5,209 bases of DNA. It comes from Pseudomonadota bacterium. GTDB lineage: Bacteria; Pseudomonadota; Alphaproteobacteria; Sphingomonadales; Sphingomonadaceae. Shown piece by piece: positions 1 to 5,209 of the stretch; the stretch's first letter is position 1; the number at the start of each line of letters is the position of its first letter. Under the pieces are notes generated by a model, which saw only the letters and a list, made by a program, of their open reading frames with translations, searched no databases and was not told where the DNA came from. The position numbers were made by a program, and so were the translations under genes. The stretch is from NCBI GenBank assembly GCA_023386135.1, contig JAEWKG010000059.1:1-5209 (forward strand). The letters are read 5' to 3'.

Positions 1-3000
1 ACGCGTCCTTCAGCCTGGTCGATTCGGGCACCGCAGCCGCCTCGCGGACGATCGGCCTGCTCGACATTGCGGGCTCGGGCAACGCGGCCGCGGGAGCACA
101 GTCGATCGGCGGCTCGGCGAACTTCACCGCCGAGGTTGGCGGGACAGGCGCGGCGCTGACCATCACCGGCGACCTGTCGCTCAACGCGGCCGGGGACAGC
201 GGACCGGCGGGCCTCGGCATCGCCGGCTCGATCTCCGGCGCACCGGTGACGGTCGGCGGCCTCGTCGTCCTCACCACCCCGCGCGACGCCAACTTCACCA
301 TCTCGCCGACCGGCGCGCTCGACGCCACCGACGATCTCGACGTATCGGTCGGAGGCACATTCTCGAGCACCGGCGCGATCTCGACCGCCAGCAATGCTTA
401 TGTGTTCGGCGGCCTCGGCATCAATATGACCGACCTGTCGGTCGGCGGCGCCACGCTGCTCACGTCGTCCGGTCCGGTCGTCGTGTCCCGCAACCTGAGT
501 TCGGTCGGCCCGGTCACCGTCAGCGGCAGCTCGGTGCTGCTGCGCTCGTTCGGCGGGCTGACCTTCACCGATGCCGACGCGACCTCCGGCGATCTCGAAA
601 TCCAGACTGCGGGCGACCTGCTGGTTGCGACGGTCGATGCGACCGGCGCGGTCACGCTGACCAGCACCGGCGGATCGGTCCACAACACCGGCGCGGTGCA
701 TGGCATCGGCATCACCTACAACGCGGCGGGCGATGTCATTTCCGACACCACCGTCGCATCGGGCGGGTTCCTGACGGTCGACGCGGGCGGCACCTTCATC
801 GCCCCGGGCACGGTCAGCGCGGTCGGGAACGTCAGCCTGTCTGCCGACCTCGGCCTCAATCTTTCGGCGGTCGTGTCGGGTGGGAGCACGGCGCTTGCGG
901 CGAGCAATGGCGCGCTGACGATCGGCAGCCTGACCTCGCCGGGCGGGGTCAGCGCTATCGGACGCTCTGTAGCGATCGCTTCGCCGGGCGCGCTGACGTT
1001 CACCAGCGCGCAGGCGACTGCGGGCAATCTCACGCTCAGCACCGCCGGGTCGCTAGCGGTCGCCCAGGGCGGCGCGAGCAACGCGGTGCAGCTGACCAGC
1101 AGCACCGGATCGGTGACGGGAACGGGTCCGGTGACTGCCGGCGGCAACCTCGCCATCGGCGCGAGCACCGGCATCCAGTTCGGCACGCTCGGCAGCGGCG
1201 GCACGACCTCGCTCATCACCCAGACCGGCCCGGTCACGGTCGCCAGCCTGACCTCCATCGGCGCGGTTACCGCGCGGGGCGACGCAATCAACATCGCCTC
1301 GCCCGGCGCGCTGAATTTCACCGATGTCGATGCGGCGAACGGCAACGTGGTCATCCAGACCGCGGGCAACCTGACGCTGGGCACGGTGGATGCGACCGGC
1401 TCGGCGACGCTGACAAGCACGGGCGGCGCGATCGCGGCAAACGGCGCGATCACCGCCAACGGCATCGCGATGAGCTCGCTCGCCAACCTGACGCTCAATG
1501 GACTCAGCACGCCCGGCTTCATCAGCCTCACCAGCACCAGCGGGAGCGTTTCCTCGACCGGACCGATCGCGGCCGGCGGCAACCTCGCCGTGGCGGGCAA
1601 TTCCGGCATCACGCTCGGGACGGCGACCAGTGGCGGCACGACCGCCCTCACCTCCGCCAACGGCGTGATCAGCGTCGCCAACCTGCTCTCGAGCGGAGCG
1701 GTCACCGCGAGCGGCCGCTCGCTGACCATCGGTTCGAGCGGCGCGCTGCAATTCGCCAATGCCGTCGCCACGGCGGGTAACATTGCGTTCACCACTGCCG
1801 GCAACCTCATCGTATCTCAGGCCAATGCTTCGGGCGCGCTCGCACTGGCGAGCACCGGCGGCTCGGTCGCCAGCACCGGCACGCTGTCCTCGGGCGGCAA
1901 TGCCGTGGTGAGCGGGCAGACCGGCGTTGCACTGGGCAATCTGGCCAGCGGCGGCACGACCACCCTGACCAGCGCGGCCGGCAACGTGCAGGTCGCCAAC
2001 CTCACCTCGGCCGGCGCAGTCGATGCCAGCGGCCGAGCGGTGACGATCGGATCGAGCGGAGCGCTGACGTTCTCGAACGCGCAAGCGAGCGCGGGGAACC
2101 TGTCGCTCACCACGACCGGCAATCTTACGCTCGCTCAAGCTGGTGCGAGCGGCTCGCTCGCACTCACCAGCACCGGCGGCAGCGTCGCGGGGACAGGTCC
2201 GATCACATCCGGCGCCACCGCCTCACTATCGGGCGATGCCGGAATCGCGCTCGCCTCGCTTGCCAGTGGCGGCACCACTTCGCTGACCGCGGCCAACGGC
2301 GCGGTCAGCGTGACCGCTCTGACTTCGACCGGAGCAGTCACGGCCAGTGGCCGTTCGATCGACCTGCGCGGCCCCGCCTCGCTCACGATCGCCAGTGCAC
2401 AGGCGACCGCTGGCAACCTGGCGCTGCAGGCGGCGCAGAACCTCACCATATCCGGAACGGTCGACGGGGTCGGCGTCTCGCTAACAGGCGGCAACGTCGC
2501 GATCGGTGGACAGGCCCGCGCCACCGCTGCGCTCGACGTGCTCGCGAACCAGCTTTTCACCGTCAACGGCAGCGCGATCGGGCAGACGATCGGAGTGACC
2601 GCGGGCGACGTCGCGATCGGCCAGACTGGCCGGATCGGGAGCCGCGGCGTGACCAGGTCGATAACATTGCGCAACGGCGCGTCGACTTCGCCGATGAACA
2701 TCGGTGGGACCGGCCAGCAAGGCGAGTTCAGCGTCGACCGCGGCGAAGCGGCGCGGCTGTTCGCCGACCAGTCGATCACTTTCGTCTCGCAAGCGGGCGA
2801 AGGCACCGGCGGCGACGCGCGCATCGGCGACCTGGCGATGGCGTTCGGCAACGATCCCGCCAACCTCGGCGCGGGCGGCCTGCTCAAGGTCGATGCCGGC
2901 GGGGTGGTGACGGTGAACGGCGCGGTCGCGCTGACGACCGTATCGGACGCCGATACGTTCTCGATCGACCCGCAGCGGATCGACGTGATCGCGGGCGGCG

Positions 3001-3707
3001 GGTCGATCGTGATGAAGAACGCCGCAGGTGCACTGCGGGGCTCGCTCGAGCTGCAGGCCGGCACCATCGCGGTGGCGGACCAGACCACGCTCGACACCAT
3101 CGCCGCCCTCAGTGATTTCGCCGCGATCAGCGCGGCGCTCGACAAGCCGGGTGCGGCGGCTTCCGACGGCGGCTATCTGCAGGCCGGGACGATCGACCTC
3201 CTGATCGGGCAAGGGCTGTTCATCCAGAACAGCGGCACGAGCACCGAGTTCGACGACCGCCGGGGTTTCCGCGCCAATGCGCTCAACATCGACAGCACCG
3301 GCACCAATCCGATGATCGCGATCAACGGCGTCATCACCGGGCAGACCGGCGATCTTCTCGGGCTCGACACGATCCAGGGCGTGACGGTCAACGGTGTTGC
3401 GGCGACGACGATCGCCAAGGGTGCGTTGCTGACGATCAACGGCTGTGCCGCGGGCGTGAAATGCGGCGTACCGGACTACACCTTCGGCGGACTGTCGGAC
3501 GACGAGCTCGAAGGGCTTCTCGTCACCGCCGATCAGCCGCGCACGGTCTCCGCCAGCCAGCTCGTCCAGATCGAGGACAACGAACCGCTGATCACCCCGC
3601 CGCTGGTCGACGAACCGATCACCGGGGTGGGGAACGACGATCTTTGGCAGGTGAAATGCACTCCGGATGGCGATAAGAACTGCCCGGCGGAGGAGGGATC
3701 GGAGTGA
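1..3707 (+). CDS. Two-partner-secretion exoprotein (filamentous haemagglutinin-like TpsA), C-terminal 1234 codons; 5' end outside window
   Basis: Seen: the frame is open from the left edge (first full codon at 3) to TGA at 3705-3707, so the GTG at 246 is only an internal codon and the true start lies upstream. The product is dominated by Gly, Ala, Ser, Thr and Val, with short alternating hydrophobic strands such as GNLTL and SGALTF. It has a six-unit repeat array (552-2450), then a non-repeated C-terminal third (about 2451-3707). The only four cysteines lie in the last 90 residues, and the tail carries GVGNDDLW. Known: this composition is typical of right-handed beta-helix TpsA proteins, which are exported by Sec and moved across the outer membrane by an FhaC/ShlB-type partner. 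Inference: a long surface or released fibre, perhaps an adhesin. The diagnostic N-terminal TPS domain and the transporter gene are not in view, so a different secreted beta-helix protein (for example an autotransporter-like one) remains possible, although no C-terminal beta-barrel is seen. The next gene overlaps its stop by 4 bases. Confidence 0.85.
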   Translation, partial: ASFSLVDSGTAAASRTIGLLDIAGSGNAAAGAQSIGGSANFTAEVGGTGAALTITGDLSLNAAGDSGPAGLGIAGSISGAPVTVGGLVVLTTPRDANFTISPTGALDATDDLDVSVGGTFSSTGAISTASNAYVFGGLGINMTDLSVGGATLLTSSGPVVVSRNLSSVGPVTVSGSSVLLRSFGGLTFTDADATSGDLEIQTAGDLLVATVDATGAVTLTSTGGSVHNTGAVHGIGITYNAAGDVISDTTVASGGFLTVDAGGTFIAPGTVSAVGNVSLSADLGLNLSAVVSGGSTALAASNGALTIGSLTSPGGVSAIGRSVAIASPGALTFTSAQATAGNLTLSTAGSLAVAQGGASNAVQLTSSTGSVTGTGPVTAGGNLAIGASTGIQFGTLGSGGTTSLITQTGPVTVASLTSIGAVTARGDAINIASPGALNFTDVDAANGNVVIQTAGNLTLGTVDATGSATLTSTGGAIAANGAITANGIAMSSLANLTLNGLSTPGFISLTSTSGSVSSTGPIAAGGNLAVAGNSGITLGTATSGGTTALTSANGVISVANLLSSGAVTASGRSLTIGSSGALQFANAVATAGNIAFTTAGNLIVSQANASGALALASTGGSVASTGTLSSGGNAVVSGQTGVALGNLASGGTTTLTSAAGNVQVANLTSAGAVDASGRAVTIGSSGALTFSNAQASAGNLSLTTTGNLTLAQAGASGSLALTSTGGSVAGTGPITSGATASLSGDAGIALASLASGGTTSLTAANGAVSVTALTSTGAVTASGRSIDLRGPASLTIASAQATAGNLALQAAQNLTISGTVDGVGVSLTGGNVAIGGQARATAALDVLANQLFTVNGSAIGQTIGVTAGDVAIGQTGRIGSRGVTRSITLRNGASTSPMNIGGTGQQGEFSVDRGEAARLFADQSITFVSQAGEGTGGDARIGDLAMAFGNDPANLGAGGLLKVDAGGVVTVNGAVALTTVSDADTFSIDPQRIDVIAGGGSIVMKNAAGALRGSLELQAGTIAVADQTTLDTIAALSDFAAISAALDKPGAAASDGGYLQAGTIDLLIGQGLFIQNSGTSTEFDDRRGFRANALNIDSTGTNPMIAINGVITGQTGDLLGLDTIQGVTVNGVAATTIAKGALLTINGCAAGVKCGVPDYTFGGLSDDELEGLLVTADQPRTVSASQLVQIEDNEPLITPPLVDEPITGVGNDDLWQVKCTPDGDKNCPAEEGSE
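552..2057 (+). repeat. Higher-order duplication: two 251-residue (753 bp) blocks, each a 145 + 106 pair
   Basis: Block 1 covers 552-1304 and block 2 covers 1305-2057. Each has a 145-residue unit followed by a 106-residue unit. The two long units share features the short units lack: FTD-DA near residue 5, IQTAG near 17 and TVDATG near 27, with about 26 of the first 40 residues identical by hand count. This suggests the 145 + 106 pair was duplicated as a whole, after which a single 106-residue unit (2058-2375) was added or retained. The central parts of the long units have diverged strongly, so the order of events is an inference. Confidence 0.6.
552..2450 (+). repeat. Tandem protein-coding repeat array: units of 145, 106, 145, 106, 106 and a partial copy
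   Basis: Each unit starts near a G-A-L-x-F motif, which I placed at 552, 987, 1305, 1740, 2058 and, as the degenerate ASLTI, 2376. Unit lengths are 145, 106, 145, 106 and 106 residues, then about 25 residues of a decayed sixth copy. Recurring landmarks within a unit are ATAGNL (about residue 11), LTSTGGSV (about 36), a GG-N/T step (about 52), SGGTT-LTS (about 70) and LTS-GAVTASGRS (about 88). The two adjacent 106-residue units at 1740 and 2058 match at about 63 of 106 positions by hand alignment with no gaps. The last 68 or so residues before 552 (348-551) align in register as a more diverged copy. The units probably form successive turns of one beta-helix. DNA identity is patchy, with short exact matches such as the 18-base match at 1137 and 1572, so these are old duplications rather than fresh ones. 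Confidence 0.85.
3444..3683 (+). other. C-terminal cysteine-pair region of the exoprotein
   Basis: The cysteine codons sit at 3444 and 3462 (C-X5-C, in NGCAAGVKCG) and at 3657 and 3681 (C-X7-C, in VKCTPDGDKNC). No other cysteine codon occurs in the visible 1234 residues. Between the pairs lies an acidic, proline-containing linker (DDELEGL, then ITPPLVDEPITG). Known: in the Haemophilus HMW1 two-partner system a C-terminal disulfide loop keeps the fibre tethered to its outer-membrane transporter. Inference: one or both pairs here may form a similar plug or anchor loop. Confidence 0.55.
3691..3696 (+). promoter_or_regulatory. Ribosome-binding site AGGAGG for the multihaem cytochrome gene
   Basis: A perfect Shine-Dalgarno core lies 7 bases before the GTG at 3704, inside the last codons of the exoprotein gene. 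It settles the start of the cytochrome at this GTG. It also suggests the cytochrome can be initiated efficiently on its own or by ribosomes ending at the overlapping TGA. Confidence 0.85.
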
Positions 3708-5059
3708 ATCGCAAGGGGGGCGTGCGGGGGCCGCTTTCGAGAATCGTCGCGGCGCTGGCGCTGCTGGCGGCCGTGTTTGCGGGCAGCGCGGCGCTTGCCG
3801 GCGGGCAGCTGATGGGGGTCGCGAGCTGCGCGGGCTCCACCTGCCACGGCCGCGCGGAAGGCAACGGCGCGGTGGTCCGGCAGGACGAGATCGCCACCTG
3901 GCAGGAACCGAGCGCACCGCCCGGTGCGCACAGCCGTGCCTACGCCGCGCTCACCACCCTGCGCGGCCGGCAGATCGGCGCGACGCTGGGTATCGAGCCC
4001 ACCAGCGCCACCGAGTGCCTCGGCTGTCACTCGACCACCGGCGGTCCGCGCGGGCCGCAATTCCAGGTTTCGGACGGAGTCGGCTGCGAGGCGTGCCACG
4101 GCGCGGCCGGAAGCTGGCTGCCGACTCACTACACCGTCGGAGGCAGCCATGCGGCGAATGTCGCCAACGGGATGATTCCGCTCGAGCGGCCTTCGGTGCG
4201 GGCCAAGGTCTGCCTCGACTGCCACTACGGCAGCGACGGCGCGGGGCAGTTCACCACCCACCGGATCATGGCCGCGGGCCACCCGCGCCTGTCGTTCGAG
4301 CTCGACCTGTTCTCGGCGTTGCAGCAGCATCACGATGCCGACGCCGACTACGCTACGCGCAAGGGCACCCCCAGCAGCGTGCGCCTGTGGGCGGTGGGCC
4401 AGGCCGAAGCGGTGCGCCGCTCGCTGTCGCTCTTCCGCCAGCCGCAGTTCGGGACCCAGGGGATGTTCCCCGAGTTCTATTTCTTCGACTGCCACAGCTG
4501 CCACCGTCAGATCACCGACGGCCCGCAGCGCAAGCTGACCTTCGAGACCAACCCCGGCCGGCCAATCCTGTTCGCGACGCCTCCGTACAACGACGAGAAC
4601 ATGATCATGCTCTCGGCCGTCGCGCGGGTGCTCGCTCCGGGCCAGGAGACGGGCTTCGATGCGGCAGTGGCGGCGTTCCACAAGGCGATGGGCCAGGGCC
4701 GTCCCGAAGCGGTCGCGGCGGCAGGCAAGCTGGAGGCGGCGGCGAGCAGCCTCGAAGCTGCGCTCGATTCGCGCGGCTACGGTAACGACGAGGCGTTCCA
4801 GGTGGTCGCGGCGATCGCCGACAGGTCGACCGCCCCGCGCTTCACCGACTACGCCGGCTCCGCCCAGGCGGTGATGGCGGTCGACACCCTGTTGAACGCG
4901 ATGGTGCGCGAGAACCGTGTCACGGTCGGCGCCGCGGCGGGCATTCGCGCCTCGATCAACCGCGCCTACGCCGCGGTCGAGAGCCCGGAGAGCTACAACC
5001 CCGGCGCCTTCCGCGCCGCCCTGGGCCAGGCCACACGCAGCATCGGCGCGCTCCGGTGA
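3704..5059 (+). CDS. Exported five-haem c-type cytochrome, cytochrome c554-like
   Basis: This complete 451-residue protein starts at GTG 3704, supported by the AGGAGG and by the signal peptide: basic MNRKGGVR, a hydrophobic core at about residues 11-27, and likely cleavage after ALA at 30-32. The next Met (37) would lose the signal. Haem motifs are C42-AGST-C47-H48 (CX4CH), C105-LG-CH, C128-EA-CH, C170-LD-CH and C263-HS-CH. Histidines that could be distal ligands include 76, 142, 149, 186, 193, 209 and 210, enough for bis-His haems. The W-to-HSRAY stretch (66-80) and AGHPRLSFEL (191-200) resemble multihaem proteins of the cytochrome c554/c-prime group; this family call is from memory of the motifs. 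Residues about 290-451 have no haem motif and look helical. Inferred role: periplasmic electron transfer, with partners unknown. It overlaps both neighbours by 4 bases, so it is probably co-translated with the secreted fibre and the lipoprotein. Confidence 0.9.
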   Translation: MNRKGGVRGPLSRIVAALALLAAVFAGSAALAGGQLMGVASCAGSTCHGRAEGNGAVVRQDEIATWQEPSAPPGAHSRAYAALTTLRGRQIGATLGIEPTSATECLGCHSTTGGPRGPQFQVSDGVGCEACHGAAGSWLPTHYTVGGSHAANVANGMIPLERPSVRAKVCLDCHYGSDGAGQFTTHRIMAAGHPRLSFELDLFSALQQHHDADADYATRKGTPSSVRLWAVGQAEAVRRSLSLFRQPQFGTQGMFPEFYFFDCHSCHRQITDGPQRKLTFETNPGRPILFATPPYNDENMIMLSAVARVLAPGQETGFDAAVAAFHKAMGQGRPEAVAAAGKLEAAASSLEAALDSRGYGNDEAFQVVAAIADRSTAPRFTDYAGSAQAVMAVDTLLNAMVRENRVTVGAAAGIRASINRAYAAVESPESYNPGAFRAALGQATRSIGALR

Positions 5060-5209
5060 GAGCAGGTCCGCGGACGTCCGCGCTGGCGATCGCGCTGTTG
5101 CTCGGCTCGTGCGGCGGCGGAGGTGGCGGTTCGACATCCGGCGGCGGGGGCGGCGGCCCCGTGCCGGGGCCCCCGCCCCCCCCCCCCCCCCCCCCGGGGC
5201 AAAACGCCC
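5056..5209 (+). CDS. Lipoprotein with poly-Gly/poly-Pro linker, N-terminal fragment; 3' end outside window
   Basis: GTG at 5056 overlaps the cytochrome stop (GTGA) and opens a frame that runs to the right edge. The 51 visible codons give a short basic start (MRAGPRTS), a hydrophobic stretch (ALAIALLL) and a lipobox LGSC with Cys19, so signal peptidase II processing and lipidation are predicted. After the cysteine come six glycines, STS, six more glycines, then a proline run (nine in a row from 5170) and GQNA. Cys followed by poly-Gly and a Pro/Thr linker is a common start of sphingomonad lipoproteins, including some S41-family (C-terminal processing) peptidases. The domain that would identify this one lies beyond the window, so the product is left unnamed. 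No clear Shine-Dalgarno precedes it; translational coupling is the likely mode. The frame after the C run depends on that run's length being right. Confidence 0.7.
   Translation, partial: MRAGPRTSALAIALLLGSCGGGGGGSTSGGGGGGPVPGPPPPPPPPPGQNA
5146..5180 (+). repeat. Very strong GC hairpin in the lipoprotein linker
   Basis: GGCCCCG (5155-5161), loop TGC, then CGGGGCC (5165-5171) is a perfect 7 bp stem. It extends outward past one mismatch (5154/5172) by CGG/CCG (5151-5153 with 5173-5175) and, after a gap-free join, by G5 (5146-5150) with C5 (5176-5180). It arises because the glycine codons (GGN) and proline codons (CCN) complement each other. There is no following T run and it lies in a coding frame, so it is not called a terminator. 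Confidence 0.6.
5176..5195 (+). repeat. 20-base poly-C tract inside the lipoprotein gene
   Basis: There are 20 consecutive C from 5176 to 5195, flanked by G on both sides (CCCCG before, GGGG after). It encodes part of the proline run. Its length is not a multiple of three, so any gain or loss of one base shifts the downstream frame. It may be a real slippage-prone tract or a miscounted homopolymer near the end of the sequence. Confidence 0.8.

Noticed and set aside
246..248. GTG as the start codon of the large exoprotein gene
   Set aside because: The same frame is open and of the same repetitive character all the way to the left edge, no ribosome-binding site precedes the GTG, and no signal peptide follows it.
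552..2450. CRISPR array or transposon repeats
   Set aside because: The repeats are coding, keep one reading frame, are 318 or 435 bp long, and have no spacers, inverted ends or transposase.
716..3145. Long open frames on the minus strand under the exoprotein gene (716-1810, 1053-2138, 1817-2122, 2135-3145)
   Set aside because: They mirror the repeat array in a GC-rich gene where stop codons are rare, are Pro/Val/Ala- or Arg-rich with no domain, and repeat in step with the sense-strand units.
1..3707. RTX-type calcium-binding repeats in the large protein
   Set aside because: The glycine-rich stretches lack the nonapeptide GGxGxDxxx pattern. They fit beta-helix turns of the haemagglutinin type instead.
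3667..4785. Plus-strand frame of 372 codons overlapping the cytochrome
   Set aside because: It is a frame-shifted shadow. The cytochrome frame has the ribosome-binding site, signal peptide and five haem motifs, while this one is Arg/Gly-rich without motifs.
2481..5137. Minus-strand frames of 478 and 534 codons (2481-3917, 3533-5137)
   Set aside because: Arg/Ala/Gly-rich translations with no recognisable motif. They lie opposite well-supported genes and run across the sense gene junction.
5146..5180. Rho-independent terminator
   Set aside because: The stem is strong but lies inside an open lipoprotein frame and is followed by C and G runs, not a T run.

Overview
The window is a strongly GC-rich, densely coding stretch with all genes on the + strand. 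It looks like an alphaproteobacterium, most plausibly a sphingomonad (Sphingomonadales). That placement is an inference from base composition, from the style of the large Gly/Ala/Ser/Thr-rich secreted protein, and from the Cys-Gly-rich lipoprotein start. No marker gene is present to confirm it.

Three reading frames are joined end to end with no intergenic DNA. (1) Positions 1-3707 hold the 3' part (1234 codons) of a giant two-partner-secretion-type (TpsA, filamentous-haemagglutinin-like) beta-helix exoprotein. Its start lies left of the window. Its central part is a tandem array of 106-residue units, two of them expanded to 145 residues. After that comes a non-repeated C-terminal third ending in the protein's only four cysteines. 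(2) Positions 3704-5059 hold a complete 451-residue exported multihaem c-type cytochrome with five haem-attachment motifs: one CX4CH and four CXXCH. (3) Positions 5056-5209 hold the start of a lipoprotein with a lipobox cysteine, a poly-glycine stretch and a poly-proline stretch encoded by a 20-base C run. The window ends inside this gene.

Both gene junctions are 4-base GTGA overlaps, and the cytochrome has a perfect AGGAGG ribosome-binding site inside the 3' end of the exoprotein gene. The layout therefore predicts one mRNA with translational coupling, which would place a cell-surface fibre, a periplasmic electron carrier and a lipid-anchored protein under common expression. What they do together is not known from the sequence. 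A surface or envelope redox function, or a role of the redox/lipoprotein partners in maturing or anchoring the exoprotein, are the main hypotheses. No RNA genes, mobile elements, CRISPR arrays, promoters or terminators are visible. There is no intergenic space in which to look for them.
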